From Voacanga thouarsii (taxonomy: Eukaryota; Streptophyta; Magnoliopsida; Gentianales; Apocynaceae): DNA of 64,000 bases. A program made the translations under genes and the position numbers. Location: positions 2,599,501-2,663,500 of the forward strand of contig JANUWF010001631.1 of NCBI GenBank assembly GCA_026120185.1, given 5' to 3'. Below the pieces are notes generated by a model, which was not told where the DNA came from, ran no database searches, and saw nothing but the letters and a program-made list of their open reading frames with translations. Numbering within the stretch: the first letter of the stretch is position 1; each line of letters starts with the position of its first letter. Shown here in pieces: positions 34,792 to 46,054 of the stretch.

Positions 34792-37427
34792 GCTACCAGT
34801 CGTGCTTTGTAAGTATGCACATTTCCCTCCATGTCTGTTTTCTTTTTGAAAACTCACTTACACCCAATGGTTTTTGAACCTTTAGGTGGGTTAACCAAAG
34901 TCCAAACTTGGTTATCATACATGAATTGCATCTCAGACTTCATAGCCTCTAACCATTTTCCAAAGTCAGAACTCTTAATGGCTTCTTGATAGGAAGTTGG
35001 CTCATCATTAACCATAAGCTCCACATTGTGATCGTCAGTGATGAGAAATCCATATCTCTCAGGTTGTTGACGAACCCTATCAGATCTTCGAGGTCCTTGT
35101 TCTATAGATATAGGCTCATCTTAGACTTGTGAGCCATCTAATCGAGTTTCATTATTTGGTTCAGGTACTAATTGTGGCTCTTGAATCTCATCTTGATAAG
35201 GTTCAGGGACTAATTGTGGTCCTTGAATCTCATCAAGATGTATTTTACTCCCACTGATTCTTTTGAAAATAAATTCATTTTCAAGAAAGAATCCATTTCG
35301 AGCAACAATTACTCTATTTTCTTTTGGGAGATAAAATTGATATCCTTTAGTTTCTTTAGGATACCCCACAAATATGCATTTATCCGATTTAGGTGCAAGT
35401 TTATCAGATAATAAACGCTTTACATAAACTTCACAACCCCAAATCTTTAGAAATAACAAACTAGGTTGTCTCCCAGTCCATATCTCATATGGCATTTTTT
35501 GAACCAATTTAGATGGAACTCGATTTAGTATGAATGCAGCAGTCTCCAGGGCATAACCCCAAAAGGAGATTGGAAGATTAGTTTGACTCATCATTGATCG
35601 AATCATATCTAATAAAGTCCGATTTCTCCGTTCAGATACACCATTCCATTGAGATGTTCCTGGTGGAGTTAATTGGGAAATAATTCCACAATTTTTAAGA
35701 TGCTCGTCAAACTCGTGACTTAAGTATTCACCACCTCGATCCGATCAAAGTGTTTTGATACTTTTGGTAAGTTGATTTTGTACTTCATTTTGAAATTCTT
35801 TGAATTTCTGGAATGATTCAGATTTGTGTTTCATCAGATACAGGTAGCCATATCTGCTGAAATCATCTGTAAATGTAATGAAGTACTGAAATCCTCCTCT
35901 AGCATGTGAATTCATTGTTCCACATACATCAGTATGTATTAGGCCCAATAAATCAGTTGCCTTTTCATTTTGTCTCTTGAAAGGTGCTTTAGTCATTTTG
36001 CCTAATAAACAAGAATCACATATTTTGTAAGATTCTAAATCAAACGATTTTAGAAGCCCATCATTATGAAGCTTTGTTATGCGTTTTTCATTTATATGGC
36101 CCAAACGACAATGCCAGAAGTAAGTCTGATTTAAATCATTGGATTTCAATCTCTTAGTATTTATATTATAGATAGACATGTTTAAAGATCCACGAAGATT
36201 TAGAATATAGAACCCATTCGATAATGACGCATCTCCATAAAAAATGCCGTTTTTATTAATGGAGCAAATGTTATTCCTAATAACAAATTCAAAACCTTCT
36301 AAATCCAAACAAGAAACTGAAATAATATTCCTACTCATAGCAGGAACATAAAAATAATTGTTCAGTTCTAAAACAAGCCCATTGGGCAAAATTAATTCAA
36401 AAGTTCCTACGGCTACTGCGACAACTTTTGCTCCATTCACAACTCGTAGGTCCACCTCGCCTTTTGCCAAGGCTCTACTCCTTTTTAGACCACTGCACAT
36501 TTACACAAATGTGAGATCCACAACCGGTATCCAATACCCATGAATCGAAGTAGATAAATTAATTTCAATAACATAAATACCGAAGCGGCGGTCTCACTTG
36601 TCCTTCTTTTTCTTTGCTTCCAAATAGAGCTTGCAATTTCTTAACCAATGTCCTTGTTCTCCACAATGGTGGCAAGCTCCCTCCTTTGGTGTCTTGGCCT
36701 TAGGTTTGGGCTTGAACTTGGACTTTGCCTTGTCCTTACCCTTACTAGCCATGACCTTGCCCTTTTGGTTGTTCTTTTTGCCTTTCCCTTTTTGAACCAT
36801 TAGAACACTAGGAGTATTCTTCTTAATGTTCGGTTCGGCTTGTTTTAGCATCCCATGCAATTCGGTAATGGATTTCTCCATATTATGCATGTTAAAATTC
36901 ATGACAAAGCTGGTCATACTCGGCGAGTAAAGAGCCCAAGATCAAATCCGTGGCCATGTCATGATTAACGGGAGCACCAAGCTTATCAAGATGATCTAGA
37001 TAGCCCTTCATTTTAAGGACATGAGCACTTACCGAGGTGCCGAGAAACCATCTTACATGCATTTAACGCCTTGTGAGTTTCAAATCTCTCTTGTCGTGCT
37101 TGCTCTTGGAACATTTCCTTGAGATGCACAATCATGTCATATGCCTCTGCTTCTTCAAACTGTTTTTGAAGTTCAGAGTTCATGGTTGCTAGCATGAGGC
37201 AAGTAACATCGTTGGAGTCATCTTTGTGCTTACTATAAGCATCTTTTTCAGCTTTTGAGGCGTTATTTCGTTGGAGCAGGGGGAATAGAATTTTCAAGAA
37301 CATAGAGCCTTTTTTCTTGCTTAAGAACAATTCTTAAGTTTCGTGCCCAATCAAGAAAGTTAGTCCCACTAAACTTGTCTTTCTCAAGCACAGATCGCAA
37401 TGAATTATTCCAACTATTTGTTGCCAT
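34792..37427 (-). pseudogene. copia-1 gag-protease-integrase and start of reverse transcriptase, broken
   Basis: Gag starts at Met 37427; its capsid part is split by frame changes near 37325 and 37010. A zinc knuckle CHHCGEQGHWLRNC lies near 36675-36635. Protease WVLDTGCGSHIC (about 36530-36495) keeps the DTG triad, followed by a one-base shift into the frame from 36500. Integrase: HCRLGHINEKRI ... CDSCLLGKM (36115-35995), HTDVCGTMN, TFTDDFSRYGYLYL, then SDRGGEY after a CGA-to-TGA stop near 35745, NGVSERRNRTL, and FWGYALETAAFILN (35560 region). The tail to 35121 has a 13-codon duplication around QLVPEP. After further breaks, reverse transcriptase begins with WLEAMKSEMQFMYDNQVW near 34960-34900 and stops at the solo LTR. 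Confidence 0.9.
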
Positions 37428-38813
37428 TATCTACATACAAAAATATGCAAAGTAATTAATTTTTGAGACTTTATCGAAAAACTCCCACTAAAAGCATTTA
37501 AACTTTTTGAAACTTCAACATTTTGATGTTTTGTAGTGGGGAAAAAAAAATATTTTTTATAAATATTTTATTTTAATCATAAGTAAGCTTTGGCTTTAAT
37601 CTTATAATTAAATAAAACTCAAATTTTAAACGAGATAGACATCAAATGTCCCGGCTAAAAATATCTCATATAATGCCCTAGGCCCAAAACTATTTTGATA
37701 GCCCAGTTAAGTCAAACCATATCAAACATATGAAAAATTATTTTCCATCTTATCTCACTCAGATAATCAAAAGCATCCTACTTTGGTAGGAATGACCATA
37801 TGATGATCCAAGTAATAACAACTGTTTGATTTTGGAAGGCATTTAACACTTAAATTTTTTTAAAAAAATTTTTGATTGTAGTAAGCAGGGAATAAACATA
37901 TCAAATATGCATGCAAGACATAAATAAAAGTGACATAGCATGACCCATAACCTATGTTGATCATCACGAGCAAAATGAAGATCAAGGTGGTCAATCTAGG
38001 TATATGAACTCCTTAAGCATTCTCTAATGCCTTGAGCATACTTCTCCTTGGTTGTAAATGTTAGCTGCCGTCTTCTTTTACATTGGATAGTAAAATTAAA
38101 ATAATTCCTATTCTAGGTAAGCAGTACAATTTTACAACAATAAAAAACGATACGCAGGCCGTATTTAAAAAAATTACAACTTAAAACAACCATAATGTAA
38201 CCAGCTAATCACATTGGGATAAAACGGGCCATGCTATGCACTATTCAAAATAATCCACAACTACAATAAAAAACACTAACGAATAACACACAATGAACAG
38301 TTAGTTAGGGTTCCAAGGGGCAACGCCCCTGGTGGGGTCAAGGGGCAGCGCCCCTGGCGGAGGTCCGATTTTTCCTTCTCTCATTGAATGAGATTTTGCC
38401 TTCCGATTTTTGAATATTAATCAAATTAACGTTCGGACCCCTTAGTAACCATCGCCGTAAAAATTCATATTACAGACAATATGCGTTCTTTTAATCATAT
38501 TTATGCAGATAACATATTATCATGGCCGATTAATACAAACAATTCGCAAACATAGAACGACGGATAGCATGCTTACGATACCATATCATATTAAAACAGA
38601 CTAATTTACAGACAATCTGCAACTAATCTGGTCTTATCAGGCAACTAAGACGCACATATTAAACCTAATTCAGGCAGTCTGCATGCTATGTATTCTAAAA
38701 TCATAATCATGCGAACATGTTGATTCATACCGTTTAAATTCACATATACATATCATACATGTATTCAACAATACGATTAACACAGATGAATCAACCTAAT
38801 CGTTTAGCAAGTT
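37428..38813 (-). other. copia-1 leader
   Basis: Untranslated region between PBS and gag start, rather long (about 1.4 kb). It contains a pair of GC-rich palindromes, GGGGCAACGCCCC and GGGGCAGCGCCCC, in tandem at 38317-38360. No ORF of note. Confidence 0.8.
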
Positions 38814-38825
38814 GCTCTGATACCA
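38814..38825 (-). promoter_or_regulatory. copia-1 primer-binding site
   Basis: On minus, TGGTATCAGAGC, the canonical initiator-Met tRNA primer site, one base after the end of the 5' LTR. Confidence 0.95.
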
Positions 38826-38826
38826 C

Positions 38827-40352
38827 TGTTGGGATTCGTGGACTCCTAAATACGGAAACACCCACGAATCCCTCCCGAGGACCCAAGTAAACGATTAAGA
38901 AGTTCTAAGGTTTAAGAATTACCTCTGGTTGCTGTAATCGAAGTCCTTCGATTCTGATTGCGCTGTTGTACGTTCAACCCGAACAATCACCAGACGCTAC
39001 AGTATGCGAACGTTCTTTATCGGATACACACCGCGAACTCACTCGATACCCGGGGAGTGCTAGCGCCTAGGGTTTGAGAGGTTTTTTTTTCCTTTTTTGG
39101 TAGAGAATGACACGAATGTTCTCAATCGAAAATTGGACAATTGAAAAGATGGCTAGGGTTTTCTTAAAAACCTCCGAACCTTTTAGAGTCAAACCCTAAT
39201 AATATCTTATCATATTCTAATTTAAATTCAAATTAAATTAAAACTGATATGATAAGATTATGCCATTATCTCGGTAATTTAACTAATTAATTTACCGAGT
39301 CAGATTTTTATAATCTGAACATCATCCAGATACATCGAATGTGGACATATTTCCAGATTCATTGTATCTGGTAAATTTTCTAAGTACGATTAACTTAGAC
39401 ATATTTCTAGATTCATCGAATCTGGTCACCAGAAAAATAACCTAACAAGTTCGCTTATTGTGTGACCCTATAGGTTCATTTAACACTGGCAGTGCGCCTA
39501 AATCATATTTAAATGGCCCACAAGTTATAAGCGGTTTCTAGCAAAACATTATAACTCTCCAGGTTAAATGAAGATCGGTGATCTCTTTGAACCAAACCAT
39601 AATTTTATATTTAGTCATTTTGTCACATGATATCCAGATTAAGCATAAGCCACGGAGCATGTCATCCTTATTAAGCTTAATCAATTATTTCTTGATTTCA
39701 TAGTAGACTGTTCAAACAAATGATATCAATATTTTAGATTGATATATTTGAGCACGGCCATGCATTTTTAACAGTCTAACTTATCAAGGGGCCCATGAAT
39801 ATCTCTCCCATAATTGAGAGGGACAAATTCCTTCACAATCAATCATATTCCTCTCCTTGATTTATTCTATATCCAACAGTAGTCTAATTTATTATCTGGT
39901 TAAAGACAACTTTAGACAATGTCAAAATATAGAATTTATCAAGTAGGAAACTATGATGAATTTAGGTCGAAGGACTTTCAATATTATTATGGCTAGAAAG
40001 TACTTATGACATATTCCATGAAGTACTCTCACAGTGGGTCATGTCCAATACAATGTTCTCTAACATTTATTTATGTTTTGACTCGATATCACAAATATCC
40101 ATGGCCAGTAAAACATAACCATCAAGTCACAAACATACTAATCTTAATTTATTATTATTCCAATAATAATAATTGATCAGGGACAGTTTTAGAATAGTCA
40201 TTGTATTCATTATAGGGTTTTACTACCAAGTCACGTACTTGATGACCACAAAACAAAACTCACTATTCATGGAAAGGAAAGCCTCATATTATTATATAAA
40301 ACATAATGACAATAGTATAAGTACAAATTGACTTTAGGGCATATCCCCAACA
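38827..40352 (-). repeat. copia-1 LTR, right copy (5' LTR)
   Basis: 1526 bp, TGTTGGGATT...CCCCAACA in plus text, followed directly by the CATAG target duplication. Confidence 0.95.
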
Positions 40353-41238
40353 CATAGGTACACAAAAAAAATAGCATGCTAGAAAACAGTAAACCTTTTC
40401 ATGCTCTTCTATTTTTAAACCTAAGTACCCAAACAATAGAATTAAACACATTATTTAATTAATGATCTTGTTTAATCTTAAAATCCCTTACTAATATTTT
40501 TCATGCAAATATATTCCAAGAATATAAGTTATTGCGAAAATATTAATTTCTCCTGGTATGAGACCTAAAATGAAAAAGAAAAAAAAATTACAAAAAAACA
40601 CTGTAGTCCACGTGCACCCGTCGCACCAGATTGACGCCTTTTGTTCTTTGGTCCACTGCGCCCCCTGATGCACTAGCCGCACCAAATCAGACGCAGCAGC
40701 AACTCGTGGGGCGCTCCGCCCGCCCGCGACCCGCTCCATCTGCTCTCAGCCGTTGACCCGCGGTCGGCCCGAATACTCGCTGACGACCCGTGCGCCAATT
40801 GCAAAATTTGCAATTGCAAATTTGCAAGCAATAGGCTCGTGCGCCGGCTCCATCATTCCGATTCAGTGACACAGCTCCAGACCCATCAACAGCGTCGGCT
40901 CGGCGACTTATGAACAGTGCTTCTTCTTCGTTTTTTTTTCTTCCGCGCGAAAATTGCAGAGCTTCTGCTGTTTCTTTCTTTAGCTTCTTTGGACATTTTT
41001 ACTTACAAAAACTCATCTAAAACAAAACCACAACCGCCTATACCCATTTAAATTGGGTTTACACGATCAAAACATCAAAGCCAAAAAAATTTTACAGTGA
41101 GTCCTATGCTTCACTATGAAGCGTACAATCATGCTATCCCATACCAAAACAGCGAAGAATCACAGGTTTAAGCACCAAACTATCATCTTCTCCATTTTTA
41201 TTAACTACCATGCTCCCTAAGTTGATCAAGGAACCTGT
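40353..41238 (-). other. copia-2 leader, PBS-proximal part, with a GC-rich island
   Basis: Continues the copia-2 leader after the copia-1 insertion. About 40600-40930 is unusually GC-rich for this window (many CGC, CCGC and GCCCG words), with an inverted repeat around TTGCAAATTTGCAATTGC at 40797-40830. Two minus-strand frames of 61 and 82 codons (40687-40872, 40491-40739) lie here, but nothing in them is recognisable. Confidence 0.7.
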
Positions 41239-41251
41239 GGCTTAGATACCA
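41239..41251 (-). promoter_or_regulatory. copia-2 primer-binding site
   Basis: On minus, TGGTATCTAAGCC begins three bases after the 5' LTR. It is the initiator-Met type site with substitutions at positions 8-9 relative to TGGTATCAGAGC. Confidence 0.75.
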
Positions 41252-41254
41252 CTT

Positions 41255-43283
41255 TGAAGGGAAGAAAAATAGGGGAGCATGCTCACGGGAAAAAAAAAAC
41301 AGAGAAAAAAAAAATCAAGCCTTAATGACAGCACGGAAGCATTAAGATCAAACCTTTGCATCCTTTAAACCTATTAGGTTGAATAGGAGTGGATTGAACG
41401 ATAGGAATAGCTTCGCCTTGCCCACTTGAAGAAGCTTCCAGTTGAAATCCCACTAACCTCCTATTTCGTCTAATTTGCATGAATGCCAAGCTTTTGCAGC
41501 TCTCAGAATATGCCACTGCCCAACTTCTTGTTGGTGAACACAACAGTGAAGAAGAGTGGTTGCTAATCTCCTTAATTCTCTCGCTATTGGTTAGCAAAGA
41601 ACCAAGAACAACAGGATCAAGAAAACCTCACGAGAGAGAGAGCTGTGTGAGAAGAGAGGCGTAAGGGAGTGCTTACATGAGGAAGAGAGAAAATCTAGGG
41701 AAAAATTAGGGTTTTCTATATCCAAGAGTCTTGTTTATTGTTAGCCAAAACTAGGTCTCTAACATCTGATAAACATATCCCCGGGATATCATATTTTAAA
41801 CATCCGACTGTTATCCTGAGAATAAGTTTGGCTTAACTCTAAACTCATCTGAACCATATCTAGAAGAAACCCTACGATCCAAGCTATTGGGCCGAAATAA
41901 TATTTATTATTTTTCTTGGACCCAAAAGGCCCAAAATAATAAACATTAATTATTTATTTCCTGGGCTTATATAAATAACCCAATAAATAATTAATGAGCC
42001 CAAATGAACCAAAATAATTAATCTTTAATTATTTATTTCTTGGGTTTATATAAATAGCCCAATAAATAATTAAGCATTAATTATTTCCCCATAGTTTAAG
42101 TCCAGGTTAATTTCCTAATTATTCATACTGGACCTAGGCCCTGAATAATTAATTAACCAATTAAATCAGATAATTAATTTCTCTACTCCTATTTATTTTA
42201 TTCCAGTCTAATAATAAATTAGACATCCTGAATAAAATAAAATAAAATCCTCTTGAACTGAGACCAATTCCTCAACCCAAAATTAATTAGGACTTATGGG
42301 CTATTCCGAGGACCAAAAAGACACATCGCCTTGGCTGTTAAAATGACCAAAATACCCATGCTATATAAATAATTGTATTTTGCATTTTAAATATTTCCTA
42401 ATATCACCATAAGGAAATATTGACCCCAAGGACAATATTGCATTAGCAAAGTCTTCGACTTACAGGTGAAATGACTAAAATACCCCTCTACACTGCGCCG
42501 TACATTTAGAGAGGAAAAAGTGTACTAACACCCTTCTAAATGACATCTACCATCCTTAGGCTTTTAGTCCAATGATCCACGACTTCTTAGAGTGTTTCCT
42601 CTTTCCAAGGGAGCTACCCTAAAGCAAACATCCGAGTCATGTTTCCCAGGGCCTTGGACATTTTAGATCATTCGGGCAACCACAAGGGGTGATATAGTGT
42701 AGAAACTATCTTGTACAAGTCTGTCTTAACTAACTAGTTACATATATCCAATACACAAGTATATTGGTTCTACTATAGAACCTCAACTATAGCATATCAA
42801 AGCATATGTTTCCAGCTTCGTCAGACCACCAACTCATACTCAAGTCGTAGAGCATTAGTCCATGCTGTAGCGATAGTAGTCTAGATTTCTATCATATAAT
42901 ACTTTTAGAAACCACTACTACAGGTTCTGTCCTACGTATTCGAAATACGCTTATATCATGAAGTGAGTGGACTACTCACTGGCTAAAGGTAAGCCATTTC
43001 CCATTTGGAATTCATAACGTAATAATCTATACATGATGAGATTTACATTCTCATCAATAGGTTAAGAACAAATGTTTATGTGTTAAATAACCCGTTATCC
43101 ATACCTCACTGTGAAAGAACACCATTCACATGGATCATTTATTTAAACACAATGGGTTTGTTCCGAACGAAATTGTGCACAAACAAAAAATAAATTCACA
43201 AATAATTTCTGAAAATAAATTCTTTCATTAAAATATTCGATTTTACATCAGAAACCTAGTCTAAGAGGGCATACAATCCAACA
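41255..43283 (-). repeat. copia-2 LTR, right copy (5' LTR)
   Basis: 2029 bp, TGAAGGGAAG...ATCCAACA in plus text, followed directly by the AATAC target duplication. Confidence 0.93.
41322..41480 (-). CDS. Conserved 52-codon ORF in the copia-2 LTR (right copy)
   Basis: Same start and stop positions as in the other copies; begins MQIRRNRRLVGFQLEASSSG and ends MLPCCH. An in-frame Met further upstream (41597) would extend it to 91 codons, but that extension is shifted or stopped in the other copies, so the shorter start is preferred. In this 5' LTR it would be in the transcript leader of copia-2. Function unknown. Confidence 0.35.
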   Translation of the reverse strand: MQIRRNRRLVGFQLEASSSGQGEAIPIVQSTPIQPNRFKGCKGLILMLPCCH

Positions 43284-43288
43284 AATAC

Positions 43289-44182
43289 TTCGTCCAAAAC
43301 TCTATGAATAGTGTCAAAACACTTCTGCAGAAAAGTGCCATTTTGGCTCACCGTTTTGACGCTCCATCGTCTGATCCTTGAGTCCAAAACTCTAAATAAT
43401 TTGACAGCGAGAAACTAGCTGTTGAAGCTTTACATTTTGCTTCTATAAATGCTTTCAAAACTCGATTTTAAAGAAGATTTTTGTCTTATCTTTCTAAGAA
43501 ACACTCTTACTCTCTAGAATAAAAAAATCTCCTTTTTCATTAGTGTTTCAAAATGAAATTTGATTGTTTCAAAAGGTAAAGGTTGTTGGTGCTCATTTGT
43601 TTGCACATTTGCTCAAAAGTGTGAGCTATCTCTATTTCATTCTTACAATTCTTTTTGTATATCAAGGTTATGGCATAGAACTCATTTGGGATGAGCCTTG
43701 ATTTGTAGCTGATTGAGAGGTTTGGTTAAAACTAAGTGTGGTGATTCTCTCTTGTAATTGGTGTAGGCAAACACCGTTGTGTGGGCTTGAGTTTCTAGTG
43801 ATTTGGTTTAAAATCCTTAACTGTGAGTTTAATGTAGTGGATGTAGATCTTGAAAGATCGAACCACTATAAATCTCTTGTTCATCTTTCTTGCATTTACT
43901 TCTGATTGCTTGCGAATTTCTTTAGCCAATAGTTTCAATCATTTAAAAGAAATATTTATGACTCTCCCCAACCCACCTTTATTTTTGTAGTAATTGCACA
44001 TCTCTTGTCTCATTTCACTAAAATCTTAGTTGGTTCCTTAAGGCTACTCAAAAACTTTTCTTTGCATATCTAGCAAACTTCTCGATCTGAAAAATAAAAG
44101 GAGGACTTCAAAAAAATTGATCCTTTTTGAAAAGTGTTTTAAATTTTCCAAAAACCTTATTCACCCCCTATAAGGTTTTTCA
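43289..44182 (+). repeat. Sirevirus 5' LTR, second part
   Basis: Continues from 23050 after the AATAC duplication and is collinear with 57427-58337 of the 3' LTR, ending ...AAGGTTTTTCA. Confidence 0.92.
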
Positions 44183-44184
44183 TT

Positions 44185-44196
44185 TGGTATCAAAGC
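44185..44196 (+). promoter_or_regulatory. Sirevirus primer-binding site
   Basis: TGGTATCAAAGC, two bases after the LTR end: an initiator-Met type site with one change from TGGTATCAGAGC. Confidence 0.9.
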
Positions 44197-44243
44197 ATTG
44201 GTCTACTCTTCTTTAGCTAAACAGCCTTGTAGAAAAGATCCTT

Positions 44244-46036
44244 ATGGCAAATATCTCCTCTCTTCCCTATGTCGAGGGATCCTTGACAAATAGACCTATT
44301 TTGTTCACTGGAAGTAATTACACATTCTAGAAAAATCGCATGAAGATCTATGTTTGTTCAATTAATTTTGAGCTATGGAATTTAATTGAAAGAAGACCAT
44401 ATACTCCTTCTAGAAGTGTTGAAGGTTGAATAGTTTCAAAACAAAGTGATGAATATGATGCTGAAGACAACGCCAAAATGACATTGAATTTTCTAGCTAT
44501 GAACATTTTATATTGTGCCCTTGATGCCACTGAAAATCACAGAGTAAGTGGTTGTGATTCAGCCCATAACATGTGGAAATTGCTTGAAATCACCCATGAG
44601 GGGACAAATCAAGTGAAGGAATTGAAGTTGGAGCTTTTGATTCATGATTATGAATTATTTATGATGAAGCCAAATGAGAGCCTAACCGATGTGTTCACTA
44701 GATTCACAAATATTACAAATGAACTTAAGGCTTATAGGAAAAGCTATTCCCTTGGTGACCAAAATAGAAAAATTCTAGATACTTTGCCAAAGAACTGGCA
44801 ACCTAAAGCTCTAGCTGTAGAGAAATCAAAAGATATAAAAACCTTACTAACTGAAGAGATAATTGGCTCTCTCTTGACTATGAAATGAAGCTCAAAAAGT
44901 TTCAAGAAGTTGATGACAATGACAAAGGCAAAAGAGGAACATCACTGAAAGCTATTGATAAGGACACTAACAGCAGTGAATCTGATAGTGATGATGGAAT
45001 TGAAGTGGATACCGAAGAATTGGCCATGATTGCAAAAAAAAAAAATTCAGAAAGATGTTCAAAAAGGGAAACTTCAAAAGAGGAAAGAAGTTCATAAAAA
45101 AGAAGGGACAAACTTCATCTTTCAAGCCTTAATGCTATGAATGCAAGAGAACCAAACACTTCATTGCTGACTGCCCAATAAGTAAAGAGAAAGAAGCCAA
45201 GATGCTTAAAAAGAAAAAAAAAAGATCTGAAAACAAAGAAAGGAAAAGGACTAGTGGGAACTTGTGATCAAAATGAGTCCGAGTCTGAGGAAAATGGAGA
45301 TTCCGAAAATGAAACAACTAACATATGCTTCATGACAGTGGAGGATAAGGTAAACTCCTCCCCATCTAACCTTGTAGCTGAATTATATGATTCTACTTGT
45401 AATAATATTGATGATCCAAATGAACTTCTTATTGATATGTTCCGTGAACTAAAAAGATTGTCAAGAAGGAACAAAGAAATGAAAGTGAAAATTGATTTCT
45501 TATCAAATGAGAATGACAATCTAGTAAGTGAAAACAAAATTTTACTTGACTTTATATGCTGTTTGAATATTGAAAAAGAAATCACTTCTATCTTCTTGAA
45601 CTATTCTACCCTTAAGAATAAATGTTTGTGTGATAAACTCCCATCTCTTGAAGTTATGATCCGTGAGTTTGATAATATGAAAATGAAAGTTGATGATCTC
45701 ACTACTTGTGTTGAAAAATTCACTAATGGCCGAAGCAACCTGAATAAGCTTCTTGGAGTTCAACGGATGGCTGGAAACAGAAATGGCCTTGGCTACGGTA
45801 ATATGTACAAAACAGGAAAACACAAGTCTTATTTTGTGAAAGCAAGCTCCTTAAACAGAAATTACACATGGTACACTTATTGTGGTAAAAATGGATACAA
45901 TGCATCTAGGTGTCACATTAGGAAAAGTATTGGATTAGGAACGAAAACTAATTGGAGAATTAAAAGCATCACTACAAACCCTTATGGACCTAAGAAGATA
46001 TGGGTACAAAAAATCACTCCCCCATCTCATGTATAG
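44244..46036 (+). pseudogene. Sirevirus gag, broken
   Basis: Starts at ATG 44244. In-frame stops come early (near 44328 and 44427), then a 136-codon open stretch (44478-44888) covers the capsid region (CDSAHNMWKLLEITHEGTNQV and NESLTDVFTRFTNITNELKA). A frame change leads into a Lys/Asp/Ser-rich linker and the zinc knuckle CYECKRTKHFIADC at 45133-45174. After another change, a 260-codon frame (45254-46036) has the acidic SESEENGDSEN and NICFM segment, coiled-coil-like NDNLVSENKILLD, and a second knuckle-like CGKNGYNASRC (about 45885-45915) with Tyr at the His position. Two knuckle motifs and the long gag tail are typical of Sireviruses. Confidence 0.9.
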
Positions 46037-46054
46037 GTACATTCACTGAAGAAA

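Larger units (their letters stand above)
30700..40352 (-). mobile_element. Ty1/copia element 'copia-1', inserted in the copia-2 leader
   Basis: Perfect target duplication CATAG (30695-30699 and 40353-40357). LTRs TGTTGGGATT...CCCCAACA of 1527 and 1526 bp (30700-32226; 38827-40352). PBS 38814-38825 and PPT 32227-32240 give a minus-strand sense. Internal order on minus: leader, gag from 37427, protease, integrase, reverse transcriptase, RNase H to 32241. A 1175-bp solo LTR plus its 5-bp duplication interrupts the reverse transcriptase at 33612. Without it the element is about 8.47 kb. Protease DTG and reverse transcriptase YVDD motifs are intact, but stops and frameshifts occur in gag, protease, integrase and reverse transcriptase. 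LTRs differ at roughly 6% over the first 210 bases by hand count. Confidence 0.95.
23051..43283 (-). mobile_element. Ty1/copia element 'copia-2', inserted in the Sirevirus 5' LTR
   Basis: Perfect 5-bp target duplication AATAC (23046-23050 and 43284-43288). LTRs are 2028 and 2029 bp (23051-25078; 41255-43283), TGAAGG...CCAACA in plus text. PBS at 41239-41251 and PPT at 25079-25092 place the sense strand on minus. Coding blocks on minus: gag-protease-integrase 29812-27824, reverse transcriptase-RNase H 26001-25100. A second LTR fragment (26002-27823) replaces the C-terminal integrase and N-terminal reverse transcriptase region. The leader is split by copia-1 (30700-40352). All coding parts carry stops. 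LTRs differ at roughly 8-9% over the first 230 bases by hand count, so it is dead and fairly old, but younger than its Sirevirus host. Confidence 0.92.

Noticed and set aside
37525..37540. TTTTGTAGTGG as the right CACTA terminus
   Set aside because: It lies within the copia-1 leader, lacks subterminal repeats and is not in a position consistent with the nesting.
40491..40872. Minus frames in the GC-rich leader as a gene
   Set aside because: Short, overlapping, in different frames and without a recognisable domain; explained by GC-rich composition.
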